Made by a program: the position numbers and the translations under genes
NCBI GenBank assembly: GCA_002633005.1
Contig: NMRA01000374.1
Coordinates: forward strand, 351,653-415,652
DNA length: 64,000 bases
Origin: Phoronis australis
Lineage: Eukaryota > Phoronida > Phoronidae
Direction of reading: 5' to 3'
Shown here: in pieces, positions 12,101 to 24,579 of the stretch
How the letters are laid out: each line of letters begins with the position of its first letter
Position numbering within the stretch: position 1 is the first letter of the stretch
The notes under the pieces: generated by a model
What the model was told of the DNA's origin: nothing
What the model saw: only the letters and a program-made list of their open reading frames with translations
The model's database searches: none

Positions 12101-15100
12101 TTCTGACAGTCTTCAATAGTTGTAGGTATCAATCGACAGTGACCTGCGCGGAGCTCCTTCGCGAACTCATTTTCATGTGGCGTCCTCACTAAAACATCAC
12201 AAACATTATCAGCAAAGTTATGATCAGAGTAAGAACACCTAATGCCATATAGGACCTTATAGACAAACCTGTCTATGCTTAGCCAATTATCTATAAAACG
12301 ATAGATTTTAAGACTGTACAGTATATACTTTCTGAAAGTAGAAAGCATGAAGAATGCAATGTTTGGCATTTTATCGATTCTGTTATTGACTGGGTCACGT
12401 GACCGAGTATATTTAGTCAAATTTAACAAAACGAAGATACATCGATAGCAAAACGACAGTATTAACATGACCAAATTTTACTTAATATAAACGTTCACAA
12501 TGAAATATCAAAAACACTGCAACAGTTACAGTAATCATAACAATAATGTAACTTTTGATTTTTTTTTGTAAAAACTATGAAAGTCCATTTTTGATAGCCC
12601 CTCAAACAAACGTGGAACATTTTAAAAACAATTCCTATAACAGCGTCTTGGAAAACAATGCATAAGGTATGGAGTCTGAAAGTTCATAATTAATCCGACT
12701 AGCCACTTCTGAGACAAAATTTCCCAAAGTTTGCAAAATTTGGCCATTTTACAAGGGTTCTAAATAACCTTAAGGATATTAACACACAAGGTGATGTGTC
12801 TCAGTACTTTCCAAAAAATGGGAAAAAATCATTGTGAGGAGACACAATTAGTGTTTCTTCGGGCTTTATCAACTACAATTTATAGTAGTCCTGGAACATT
12901 AGCAAGGTAATGCATTGGGCAGAACTGTACCCAGCCCATGTCACAAAGTTAACACAACAAATGAGTACACAGCCCACATCACAGAGTCAACCCAACGAAC
13001 TGTACCCAGCCCATGTCACAGAGTTAACAAACTGTACACAGTCCACGTCACAGAGTTAACACAATAAACCGTACCCAGCCCATGTCACAGAGCTAATACA
13101 GCAAACTGTACGCAGTCCATGTCACAGAGCTAACACAACAGACGACCCAAGATGATCACAGATGAATTCCATCAGTCATTTAGTACAAAGCATAATTCTA
13201 ACCAAAAGTGATCTGTTGGTAGCCACAGCGTGTTAGTCTTACTTGCAGGACAGATAAATGTAGCAAAGCAGATAGCCTCTGGGTACATTGCACAATAAGA
13301 CAGGCTGATGGCTCCTCCCATTGATTGGCCGATTATGTGGAATGGCTGAGAGTCGAGACTGATCAATTCTACAAACTGAAATCAAAATTTTTAAAACTAT
13401 ACAACTCCACACAAAAATAATTAGATGCTGTCCAAACCTTAAAAAATTTCATCAGGTGCTTCTCCACAGAATTCACCGTACTACATGCAAGCAACCTCGA
13501 TACAATAATGTTGAATTAAGCTCTGGCAAATTTACAAAACGCCATTTCATTGTGATAAACGTTCAACTAAACTGCCCAATAAGTACGGTTTGACAGATTG
13601 TGGGGGAATTCTGACAAAGTCTGCCCAGTTTGGTTTCAAAACTACCATTGATATTTAAACAAGTCGGTTAGTGCATAACTAAAAAAACCTGCACTTGTTA
13701 AGAGTTAGTTTACTAATAAGTAGATTGTCCATGACAGGGCTCGACATTAACAGCTGTCCCATTGTCTGAGATTTGGAGCAGACTAGTCGAATTTCCAAAC
13801 TGCGGTCCAAATGGATAATCTAAAAGTTTTCATATGCAATAAAATTAACCTTATCTGACTTCAACATATCCGTGCCCAAAGTACTTTCTACAGCCTATTT
13901 GCAATGTATAACTGGTAAAAATGACTTTATCAAATGAATGACTTAAGACCACTAGCCAGAGATGTCTCTCCAACTTCCATCAGTTGAACTGCCATCATAT
14001 AAATAAAAGAACTAGTTTGATACATCACTCACAGGTCGATCACTTCAAGACAGCCACAAATAAAACGCAAAAAGTTTCAAAGCAAACAAGTTCATCGAAG
14101 TGCATCACGATTTGTTGCCAACTGCCACTTGTTTAGAAATCTGCATTTCCTGATCGGTCATTGGTGAAATACAACATTTTTTTAGTCATGTTACTGCTGC
14201 GTTCATGAAATATTTTAAATGCAGGGCTGCCAACTGTTATGGATAAACTCAATGTACTTATAGGGCCTAAAAATCACTAGGTTCTGGTTTTAAAATTTGT
14301 CAGATTTTGAGCATTTTATTTGTCTAAAAAATCAGCTGAAAATGACAAAATTCCATTAACATTTAATATATGGGCAAATTTGAGTCAGAAACTTTAGTTA
14401 AATGATGAAATCAGTTGAGGAGAGGAGGCAATAAGACCAATCAATCAAAAGACCACCTTGATTACAATTTATAATGTAATTTGCATATCTGACTTTCCCT
14501 TTTGTGGTTGGTCAATTAAAATTAGTATGTAAATGACTTGACTAACAAAAAATGTACATACTTGGCTTTGAATTGTGGAATATTGTCTGCTTTGAAAATC
14601 ATGTGAAGCTGTCAAGAGTTAAAATTTCAAAGATGGATGTTTTGAGGAATTAATGTATTACTAACTAAAAATGGAGAATTTGTCATACCGACTTTTGCAC
14701 TGAGAACTTGGATGCCTAAAACATGCAGCAGGAATTACAGAAAGATATTGATATTAGCTGGGCAATGGATCTGTGGGAGAAATCAACCATGCCGAGAGGC
14801 AACTGCAGAGCCAATACCATATAAATATCATAAGCAGAATTTTTAAAATCTGGTTTTAGTCGCACATCAGTTGATTTAAATATCGAAATTTGCTTTTTGA
14901 TGACTCGCATCTACTTGGATAAGCTCATTTTGAAATCCAACAAGTTTTACTGATGTAGAGTTGTCTGAAAGAATAACCAGTCCAACAAGTTAACGTCTAG
15001 CCTTGAACGACCAAAAAGTCGCATTTTTAATCGCGCATACCGGAGGACGTGTTCAAAATTTTTCAAATGTAACTGGAGAACAAGTAATCCAATACATTTA

Positions 15101-17544
15101 AGAAACATTCTTTAACTTGGGGAAAAGTTTGACAAAGGGTATTATTTTTCATTTGTATGCTTTCAAAAAGAGTCCAACAGTAGTAGTCCTGTTTTTGCAG
15201 TCTCTGAATCAATTTGAGTTGGTTTCATCAAGGCATTTTTCAGTGACTGTCCGGTTCTCAAAATCAAGGACCGCCAAAAGGGACTATTATGAACTGTCCT
15301 TAATTGCAGCAGGAAATCTCTACTAAAACTCCTAAGTTGTCATGAGGCCAAGTTCAACACAGATAACATCTAGTGCATGTTATTATCATTCCATGATTTT
15401 TCAAACACACTGTACCAGGAGCATGCAATTTAAGCTGTAAGCAACCGCTCAATGTCACCATAATAATATAGCACCATGGTAGTCACACCGCCTGGCCTTA
15501 CCTCATGTAATCTCTGTGTCATGGTATGAAACGAGATCTCATCATCATGGATTCGCGATGTCTGTCCATGTCCAGGTAAATCCACACAAATAATGTGAAT
15601 ATCTTGAGGAAGACGCTGTCAAGTAGTATAACAACAGCTCAGATTGAGATAAAAAAGACAAACAATAACTTGGCTCACAATGTAGTACAGGTATTTTTAT
15701 CACACGTCGTATTAATTTAGGCAAAAACGGTGCACGCGTGTGTCACGATGGTTCACAAGTTGTGGAGTTCTTTGATGTCATGTTGAAACTACAGAAGATA
15801 TGCTCCCAAGAGTCCAGTACTCAGTCGGCAAGACTCAATCTTGCAGAATTAGGTAAAAATTAATATCTTGAGTGACAAGAAGAGGTAATTTTCTAAGACA
15901 AGCACCCACATGGAGTCAAACTCCAACTTGAGCAGTCACTGTCCAACATGGAGCCGATCATTACTCAATAAATGGTGAAGTAGTTTGTCTGTTAAATTAA
16001 CCAGCCTAGATTTCATCAAAGAAGTAGCAAACAACGGCAAAAACTAGTGATTGGTAATAAAAATACAAATTTAAACACATATTAGCTCTAGCCACAACTA
16101 ATAACTTTAAAATGTCCATCCCATACAACAATAATAAAAAATGTGTTTTCCAGTCGTTAAAATGGCAATGTCCCTTTGAAAGAAGATGATTTCAATCTAT
16201 GAAAACATGACTGTTCACAACAAAGACAAAAAGACCAAAAATTGTGACCTTTTTATTTCAAAATTAGGACCACACCTCAAATGCATTGGTGCCCAAAACT
16301 TATATTTTCCGCGAAATGACATATTGTATTGTGTTTCATGAAAATAGTCGCTAAACATCTGCTTCTGCCCGAGTATTTCACGAGATATCTCACCTGAACC
16401 AATGGCAGCCACATATCTTTACTCGCTGAGAAACCATGAACAAATAAAATGGAGGGCACGTCAGGTCGTTTTTTACCCTTTTCGGCATAACAGAATCGAA
16501 ACCCACTCTTGCTTTTGACAGATTTCACCTGTAAGCCATGTTTGAATAACTGTGCCCTAGAAAATAATTTATTCCAAAACAGTAAAAATTAACAATAAGT
16601 ACTTGCCAATGGATTCCTTATGTTGTACACATAATGTCTTCAATTAGCAGGCGGAGGCATGTGGATAATGAAATCATTGAAACCCATTATTGATGTACAA
16701 ACAAATACTAGTACTATAAAAAAGTTCAGTCAATGCAGTCTAATATAACCAAGAATTAGTCCCCACCTATACGGCGAAACCTCACAAATTTTGGACAAAA
16801 ATAATTGCCAAAATTGTCCTTTCTTCATTTTTCAAGTCCCTCTTAATATAGTTGTGAAGGGTCACACTTTGTGAAGGGTCATACTTTTTTCAAAACATTA
16901 TCTGATGGTCACTGTGGTATGGAACTTAAACATGGAAGTGCATTAATTTGGAATGACATGTCATTCATGGACAAAAATATTATAAAACAATATTTCACTT
17001 GTCGGCAATAATGTATCCTAAATGGTGAGTACTATCGTGGTTACTTTTCATAGAAACAACAGTCTACCTGCATGATTAAAATAAAGAATAATCATTCTAC
17101 TGAAAGAAACGGCAAATGCTGAAAAACGGTGTGTTTGATGACGGTGCATGATGAGAAGTTGCCGGCATTACTGAATTTATATGTGAACAACAGGCTGTGT
17201 CAATAACATGTTCCGTTATTGGATACCTGTAATATACCCATCACGGACAGGATCATTGAGGAAATGCTGGTGCATTAATCCCCTCCCCAGACCATCCCCG
17301 TGACAGCAGAAGGTGCAGAGCGCCAGGGCTGAAGTTGTATATCACCATCTGATTTGAGAACACTTTGGCATGTTATTGGATAATATAATTATCCTCAAAA
17401 AATGATATCGCAAGTGTCTACCTACCGGAAATATGCCTTAAGGAACAAGCCAGGTTTCATCAAGAGGAGAAGAACCACAGCAAACACTGGTGTAGCCATG
17501 GCAACAACAGGATGAAAAAAGTAATCTGCCACAAATTCTGACAT
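9117..17544 (-). CDS. ABHD6: ABHD6-like monoacylglycerol lipase, complete eight-exon coding region
   Basis: ABHD6 is an integral membrane serine hydrolase that cleaves monoacylglycerols such as 2-arachidonoylglycerol (family knowledge). Coding exons in transcription order are 17544-17426, 16556-16394, 15615-15502, 13375-13243, 12188-12055, 11569-11515, 10146-10046 and 9281-9117. All borders are GT-AG, all phases agree, and they sum to 984 bases (327 residues; the human protein has 337). Residues about 10-31 form one hydrophobic membrane anchor. The oxyanion motif HGF is at 80-82. The nucleophile elbow GQSMGG places Ser150. The Asp is 272 in WGRHD and the His is 301 in CGHS. PGHGQT follows VDLPG near 107-113. 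The 55-bp exon 6 encodes the conserved NDFYTK segment. The exon with the start codon has an upstream acceptor at 17557, so at least one 5' UTR exon lies further up. Start is the first Met of that exon. Confidence 0.92.
12300..12790 (-). repeat. Dispersed repeat family, intronic copy
   Basis: Shares collinear blocks with 54290-54460 and 60340-60790 in the same orientation, and with 6840-7100 and 8285-8560 in the opposite one. Landmarks are a 'tatactttctgaaag' block, a 'cataaggtatg' block and the run around AGCCCCTC. It is diverged, with no coding capacity, and is probably an old non-autonomous element. Confidence 0.6.
12919..13142. repeat. About 41-bp minisatellite in ABHD6 intron
   Basis: Five to six imperfect copies of a unit built on ACTGTACCCAGCCCATGTCA then CAGAGTTAACACAAC. 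It ends about 100 bp from the 13243-13375 exon that carries the nucleophile elbow. Confidence 0.85.
13736..14260. mobile_element. Possible hAT-type terminus
   Basis: CAGGGCTCGACATTAAC at 13736 is like the start at 55688 (CAGGGCTCGACAC), and a related CAGGGCTGCCAACT occurs at 14223. Such CAGGGCT starts are common at hAT-type non-autonomous elements. No matching inverted end or 8-bp target duplication was found, so limits are uncertain. Confidence 0.25.
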
Positions 17545-17599
17545 TTTGGTGCCCCGTCTGAAAAGAACTTGTTGTTAGTGTTCACAATTTGACTTGAAA

Positions 17600-17812
17600 G
17601 ATATAAAATAACAGTGACTCCAAAGTTTAATAAAATAACAGTGACTCCAAAGTTTAATATTATAATTACAGTGATTCCAAAGTTTAATAAAATAACAGTT
17701 ACTGGTACTCCAAAGTTTAATGAAATAACCGTGACTCCAATTGAAAGTTTAAAATAACAGTGATTTCAAAGTTCAATACAATAACAGTGACTCCGAAGTT
17801 TAATAAAATGGA
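17600..17812. repeat. About 26-bp minisatellite upstream of ABHD6 exon
   Basis: Seven to eight degenerate copies of AATAACAGTGACTCCAAAGT plus TTAAT, located just outside the first coding exon of ABHD6, in the 5' intron or flank. Confidence 0.85.
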
Positions 17813-17994
17813 ACTACAGAAAGCTAATCAATAATGAAGGATTGTGAGACAAAAAATGTTAAAAGCCATCAGGATACTTTGTAGTCAATCTTGCAAATTT
17901 TTGGAGTGTCCGTGACTGCAACACATGAGCAGAAACCCAGATCCATTTCTGGTACCTAAACAAAAACTGAAACCATCAGTCGGGTCCGTGGAAG

Positions 17995-18024
17995 GAGGGG
18001 GGGGGGGGGGNNNGGGGGGGGGGG
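17995..18024. other. Poly-G tract with unresolved bases
   Basis: A G homopolymer interrupted by three N at 18011-18013. The true length is not resolved. Confidence 0.9.
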
Positions 18025-19330
18025 CTGTGCAAGTGACAATGATAATAATGCATTAATTCAGTGCCTGCGATAGGTAAGGGTAGTTAATATTTTTATAATG
18101 CAGACAGATTCCCTCAATGGTAACCCAAAAATAGGTAGAAACAATGGATTGGCATTTTAATAACACTGCAGTGTTATAAAAGCACAATTCCATTATTTCT
18201 GTGGTATAAAAAAATCCACAATGTTTTTGAAGCACCGAAATTGGCACAAATAGGATAGCTGCAACTTCTTCTAGCTTTAAACACGAGTCTTCCAGCATAT
18301 TGTTCAAAATCCAAATTAGCTAGGGTCACGAAAGTTTCCATGCCCACAAGTGGAGAGATGGCTTGGGACATAAAAACTTAAGTCTCTAGTAAGTGAAATG
18401 AGTTTTAGCCTTTCTCATTCTCCAAATTTGAGACTTAACGGTAAGGCATGAATTTAACTACCTCCATCCAAAATTGTATTTGAAATTTTTCCCGCATCTG
18501 AGTTACCTGACAAAGCCTGTGATTGAAGCCAGGTTAGAAGATTTCAAAAGAAAAATATAGGCGTGAGCCAACTTTGTTCTTTTTGTAAGTAACAGGGATA
18601 TTCCTTAACAGGTCTGAGCCTGTGACTTTTTTCAAAAGACGTGCCCAGCAGATTTAGGGTAATTAATGTCGTGGTAACATATGAAACAGAAACCCCAAAG
18701 GAAATCAAAACATGAACAGTCATATTTTACCCCACTAAGTTGACTAGAATCTTGCATTTTTGGAAGACTGTTGCGTTTTAGATGTCCCCAGCAGGCGCAC
18801 TGCAGAAAAATACTTGTGCCTTTTTCTTTTTTCATGCGCTAATGGCACAAAGGGGCAGTCCAGGCATATCCCTGAAGTAATTGTACAAAAGTGTTTCATT
18901 TTCGTAAGATTCCTCTTTTAGCATGGTTAGTATGAAGTTTTCAGTGACATTTCTTACACACCTGAGAAATTTCCGCGAACTTCGCACTAACTAGTACAGC
19001 GGTCAATAGTCGACACCTGGTTGCACGCCATCTGCTGGGCAATGAAACCTCACGCTTCAAGCAAGAAAAAACGTTTGTCTTCAGTCAATTCCATGTTTGC
19101 GAGCATGACGACATTTTCATGCCCAAGCCTATATTCCCATGACTTCCAAAAACACATGGTTTGCAACCAATAAGTTTTAACATGAATCTGCTACCACCGT
19201 ATAGACCTGGGGTAAATTATTAGAGGATATCTTTACATAACCAGTGTGATGATGACTAATGTCTCACTACACTTTGACAGAGTTTCAATATTAAATATTT
19301 CATGGTAGTAGTAACAATAGTGCCTACTGC
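18025..19330. other. Gene-free stretch upstream of ABHD6
   Basis: No exon with plausible splice sites, tandem array or transposon end was recognised. The ABHD6 promoter and 5' UTR exon could lie here or further right, but I see no TATA box or clear CpG-rich block. Confidence 0.4.
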
Positions 19331-19441
19331 CTCTACTGTGCATGAACTTGAAATCCTGCTTAATCTTAATTAAAAAGATCACGTATCCGTGAACTTGGAA
19401 TTGAAAATTGTAGTGAGACGGTATTCGACCAGTCTCACTGC

Positions 19442-19492
19442 TGTGCTGGCCTTCTGCCGCGCTGGCCTTCTGCCGCGATGGCCTTCTGCTGC
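19442..19492. repeat. 16-bp triplet repeat
   Basis: Three tandem copies of GCTGGCCTTCTGCCGC with minor changes, inside a locally GC-richer patch. Confidence 0.8.
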
Positions 19493-19834
19493 GCATGCCC
19501 TGTTGGCATCAAAGGACGACTGTTGTACGTCTTGGAGACTGCTGATGTTGCCTGTCGTGGCCCATATGCCGGTGCCAGTCCATAAAGGCACATCAATTAT
19601 TTAGCAGCCCTTCCGCGATTGATACACATGCTGGCATGTGGAGCGGCACACGATCTGCTAACCAATGAACTGATCGGACATACCAGAGCACCTTTAGTAT
19701 CATTGTAAGACGTAGGTTCTTGTTACTATAATATTTAGGCAACGAGGTGATTTTTGTTAAGAGAACAAGATCTCCAATTACTCCAATTTTTGAAAAACGG
19801 TTTTTCATTATTTTGTTAACACACCAGTCATTAT

Positions 19835-20119
19835 TTGATTTAGTGCAGTGCAAGTTTTTATCACCATGAACGTGATTATTTGAGTGAACTTGTCAAGTTT
19901 TCTCGTGTATTCCACGTTCACACATACGCAAACTTGAGATTAAGCAGTATTCCAAGTTCACTTGCTGTACATGAACTTAGAAGAACTTGGAATCCTGCTT
20001 AATCTCAAGATTAAGTGGAAGTAAGTGTTGCGTGAACTTGGAATACGTGAGGCAACTTGACAAGTTCACTCAAATAATCACTTTCATGTTCATAAAATTT
20101 GCACTGCACAAAATCAAGT
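19835..20119. mobile_element. Palindromic (fold-back) MITE-like element
   Basis: Left arm 19836-19960 and right arm 19975-20120 are imperfect inverted copies around a short loop. Shared blocks in order are TGCAGTGCAA, TGATTATTTGAGTGAACTTG, TATTCCA-GTTCAC and TTGAGATTAAGCAG. Fragments of the same family occur at 19338-19400, 20345-20425, 58408-58470, 61430-61480 and 61911-62025. There is no coding capacity, and no target duplication was identified. Confidence 0.7.
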
Positions 20120-20344
20120 TACATTTGAATAAAATAATTTCAATTTTAACCAACCTTTTCAAGTTTCAACAGGCGATCAGTTTCACCAAACAATAATCGA
20201 TTTAGCCATTCACATATTCCTCCGGTTCAAAAGTTGCGGTAAAGGAGGAAATGGTTGATCGCGAGGCCAATAATTACAAAAATTCTTTTCACTGACCAAA
20301 AATTTCACCTTTTACCCTTAAACTGGTTCATAGCCTTAAAGAAT

Positions 20345-20425
20345 ATTCAATTCCAAGTTCACGCAACACTCACTTCCGCTTAATCTTGAGATTAAGCAGA
20401 GGATTCCAAGTTCAGGCACAGCACA
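20345..20425. repeat. Fragment of the palindromic MITE family
   Basis: Reads ATTCCAAGTTCACGCAACAC, then CTTAATCTTGAGATTAAGCA and ATTCCAAGTTCAGG, matching one arm of the 19835-20119 element. Confidence 0.7.
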
Positions 20426-20429
20426 CTCA

Positions 20430-22330
20430 CAGCAAAAATCTGTCTCTGCAGTGCATTGCAGCAGAGGCGTTTCAACAGCAGGGAACTGAGTAAATCATTA
20501 GTTGAATGTGAAAAACCTCCTCAATATATATAGTATCATAACCTCCACCGGAAAATGCGACATACCCAACAGCTAATCAGTGAATCGTGTATGTTTTCTG
20601 CTCAAAAATCAGAACGCAAGGCGCAGCGACAGGGAAATTTGCCCTTTGACATGGGGTGCACTAACAATAGGAAGTCAATGAAAGCCAAACATCGCTATAA
20701 TAACAATATATTCCTTAAATCAGTGCATTTTGATGGAATTTTGCATAGTTTTTTCATTTGGAGGTATTTAGGTTAAATTGTTAAGAAAACAATCTGTACT
20801 TCCATACTTCCATATGATTTTGTGAAAGGCTTCACTGTCATGGTACACGCACATGAAACTTCCGGTTTCAGTCGTTGTGCACTAAAATTGTTCGTGTTGT
20901 TCAGGCACTAGAAAAAATAATGATGGTTGATGAAGTAAGAAATCTCGATGTTGCGCAGAAAGCATCTATGGATGTTCTATCCCTCAACAACTTGGTAATG
21001 TATTCAAATTCCTGGTTGACTCGAACTAGTTCATGTACTGATAATGCGACAGCGTCTCTATTGTAGGGAGGACAGCATTTTTCAAAAATTTTAGAAAATG
21101 TGCATGTAATATACATCATTAGAAAGCTCTTTTCGAGACTAAAATAACGATAGTAAATTTTTTTAAATTGGACTTATGGTTCCGGAGAAAATGTCATTTT
21201 TGTGTCAAAATTTTTGGTAAAAATTCTGTCAAATCGAATCTGCGAGTTCAAAATATTATTATTTCAAAACTAAGAAACGTAAATAGACATGTAATACATC
21301 ATTTTAAAGAACTTTTTATGATGAATAATTTGCCAAAAAAACCATTTCGATTAGACGTTCCTGTGCGAAGATATTGACCTTAAAGTCAACACAGCCGACA
21401 AAGAGAAGTCACTACGTACAATTTTGCGATTTCGAATTTTCATAAAATAACAATTACTCCAGGAAAAAAAACAAATAAGGTATCATTTTAAAGATTTTTT
21501 ATCAGGAAAGTTGAAACTTGATAATTGGTTGAGCAAATTATTAATATTATTTGTGATATTGTTTTTAACAATCATGCTGTTTGCAACCGGCTTAACTTTG
21601 TCACTCAATTACATTAAGTAAAAATCAAAGATAAACAAACATCATTTCAAAAATGTATTGATGACAAGTATGATATATAGAACATTTTAATACAAGCTTC
21701 TGAAAGACATATAATAAATAAAACTTTTACATAAACTTTCCACAACAATGTAATAAAATGAAGACCCTGTCATGAGCCATCCAGGAATGTTCATGCTATA
21801 AAACCAACAACTGGAATATTCATAATCCTAAAATTGTCTCAAGTGATATGAACACAAAAAAGAATTTATGATGGACAGATAAATAAAGTTCTCAAGGCAT
21901 CCTCAAGGAAGGAGGGGCCAAACCCTTTCTGTGACAATTGGCAGTGGAGTACCTTCCAGTAAACAGACGCTCAGTGGAGTTCCTTACACAGACCTGTGGT
22001 ATCCTCAAGGAAGGGGGCCAAACCCTTTCTGACTATCATAAGGCATTGGAGTATCTACTATGCAACACTGAGTTATTCCAGCACTTCGAAGTCCCTTTGA
22101 CCAAAGTCATCAATCAGCCGAAAGGAGTAGATAGCCTCATCTTCGTTGTAATGGATATTAAACCAAGACAGATATCCGAGGACCTGAAAGAATACTATAA
22201 TTCATAATTATTTGAACAGTGTTATGCGAAAATGTTACCCTACTTGGAAATTATGCACATTTTAACAAAGGTGACATAATACTATTAAACTACAAGGTTG
22301 TGAAAAGAAAAAAGAAATAGCTAGATAGGT
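20430..22330. other. Gene-free stretch with a short direct repeat
   Basis: The only structure I see is a direct repeat of about 32 bp (ATCCTCAAGGAAGG, then CCAAACCCTTTCTG) at 21899-21931 and 22000-22031. An 89-codon open frame at 21938-22207 overlaps it and matches nothing I recognise. Confidence 0.4.
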
Positions 22331-22334
22331 CATG

Positions 22335-22738
22335 TCAGTATTTGTCTGACAGTGTCTTAAGAGGTGGTGTTGGCATATGGTACTTCTTCGCGGACTCCTC
22401 AACAGCATCAGGAGCTGAAAAGCACAGTCCGATAGGTGGAGGGGAGAGCCAAAATGAAGGAGGCTTTGACCGTTTGTCTATGAGATCATGTCCAACTGAA
22501 TAACTGATAAAATGCAAGTAGAATCAGTAGAAGCAGGAAAGTAGAAGGATCTGGACCAAGAGCTAGAAGCAGAGTCTGTTGAGAAAGAAATGTGAGACAT
22601 GATGAAGATAGAAACTCAAAACAGGAGTGAAATTATAAGAACAAAAATAATGAAGAAAATAACAACTGGTTTGGTCCACAGTAAATTCCAACAAAGCTTA
22701 CCTGGAGGATAAAGATCAGGGTGAGATTTATGAACAGT
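22335..22738 (-). CDS. Probable small protein-coding gene, 3' exons, unidentified
   Basis: Two exons with consistent splicing: 22738-22702 (acceptor CCTAG, donor GTAAGC, 12 codons plus one base) and 22495-22335 (acceptor TTATTCAG, ending in TGA). The joined reading frame is proline-rich: HKSHPDLYPP, then GHDLIDKRSKPPSFWLSPPP, IGLCFSAPDAVEESAKKY and PPLKTLSDKY at the C-terminus. Codon use looks protein-like. A possible first exon is 23541-23429 (about 37 codons from a start in GGATGCCGG to a GTAAGT donor, basic and helical), but it leaves in a phase that does not fit the 22738 acceptor, so an exon is missing or that exon is unrelated. I do not recognise the family. Confidence 0.45.
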
Positions 22739-22749
22739 CTAGGCAAACC

Positions 22750-24038
22750 TCAATTGTTCCGTTAAAAACTATATATACTGGCCCGTGGTCAGAAAAAAAG
22801 TTTATCGAAAGCATGTATGTTTCAAAGTAGTGGACCACAAAGTCTTGGAAACACAGGACTGCAGTAGAACTGTACATTTGTAATATTTGTTTAATCTAAA
22901 ATTAAAACATTTTCATTTTCTATCTTGACATATTCTGAATAAAATGTCATGACCAACAAGGCAAGATGGGTGTGGACTTCTCTGGCAGCAAGCCAACCCA
23001 AGTCTATCAGTGGCTTGACCAACAAAAATGTGAAACAAAATAGTAAAAAAAAACTTAAATATAAGAATCATTGTTCTCACTACGAGAAATGACTGTTTAG
23101 TTCTCTTTTACATTGAGTTTTCATCAGCAAAAGTTGAAGTGCTTCAGTATTGTAAACCAAACATTCAACGCGATTCACAGGACCACCCCTAGCGGCAGTA
23201 CCCGGAACTACGAAGTGAGTCAGAAATTCGCCCGATTGTCAGAAATTGACGAAATGTTCGTTTAGAACAAGTGTTTGAAATAGTTCATTAATGAACCCTT
23301 TAGTGCGGAATACAGTTCATTACATTCGCAAATTATTCTATATACCAATAAATTCAGCTCGAAGTTGAAGGTCGCGGGAACAGGCGACTTTTTCAACTTT
23401 TAAGTGCAGGAAAGTGAAAACTACTTACATAATCGTGTTCGCAAGGCTCCCTTTTGTTCTTTCACGAAGTTTCACGTAAAAATTCGCGAGTTTAGTCTTC
23501 TCCTGGGTTGAAAACCAAATAGCACTCATTTTTACCGGCATCCATTTTGGTCTGAAAAATCGGTCACGTCCCTGCAAAAAACTCGTGCAAAGTACTATTA
23601 AACGAATTTTGCGACAAAAAAAGATTATCAGATAAGTAAAACAATATATTTTTTCATAGTTTGCAATAATTTTTATTCACATTTATTACATTTTTGAGTT
23701 ATTTTTTGCCGATTGTAGTGAGCGAATTTAACACGGTGACAGATACGCGAAGCGATTCGCTGAAGAATGCTGTCCTCGCTATCTATTGAGTCTATTGTCT
23801 TGCAGTTGCACTTGCAGTACAAATGGTGATGCTCACATGGGGGACACCGGAAGCTTTTCGGTGAAGTATGCCTCACACTGATTAAACCATCAAATTCATA
23901 TTGCTATAAGTACCTTTTGTGCACAGAGGAACACTTTAGGAGGCTTGTTGGTGTCTTTTAATTCCTTCCAACTCGAACAAATACTAGCGACCACAGGTGT
24001 CCTCAGGCTCAGCTTCTGATCGTCCACAGTACACTATA
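22750..24038. other. Mostly non-coding, possible 5' region of the small - strand gene
   Basis: Holds the candidate first exon 23429-23541 (-). A 67-codon - strand open frame at 23673-23876 is Cys/His-rich but lacks supporting splice or homology evidence. Otherwise nothing recognised. Confidence 0.35.
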
Positions 24039-24063
24039 TACCATAATCGTTCGGGTTAACGCC

Positions 24064-24579
24064 CATGCTCAGTTAACCGCCCATCCCCGACTTTAAGTGG
24101 ATTTTCGATTTAACTGCCCACTGCTCGGTTAAGCTCCCCCCTGCGATTTTTGTAGATTTCCAGTTAAGCGCCCACCTCTCGTTTAAGCGCCCATCCCCGA
24201 CTTTTAAAGAATGAAAACTTAGCGCCTAGTGCTAAGGAAACGCTCGATTCCCCGACTTTTAGAAAAAGATCGATGATCACAATGAGTGCAACGACGCCGG
24301 GACTCCGAGACGGTGGTTTANTCCATGCTCAGTTAACCGCCCATCCCCGACTTTAAGTGGATTTTCGATTTAACCGCCCACTGCTCAGTTAACCGCCCCC
24401 CTGCGATTTTTGAAGATTTCCAGTTAAGCGCCCACCTCTTGGTTAAGCGCCCATCCCTGACTTTTAAAGAATTAAGATTTAGCGCCTAGTGCTAAGGAAA
24501 CGCGCGATTCCCCGACTTTTAGAAAAAGATCGATGATCACAATGAGTGCAACGACACCGGGACTCCGAGACGGTGGTTT
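24064..24579. repeat. Direct duplication flanking a single N
   Basis: 24064-24320 and 24322-24579 are nearly identical and meet at an N (24321). This most likely represents two overlapping contig ends or haplotypes that were not merged. Confidence 0.8.

Noticed and set aside
21938-22207. 89-codon + strand open frame
   Set aside because: It overlaps a short direct repeat, has no recognised domain, and there is no splice context.
23673-23876. Cys/His-rich minus-strand open frame
   Set aside because: Cysteines do not form a recognisable zinc-finger spacing. No homologue known to me and no splice support.
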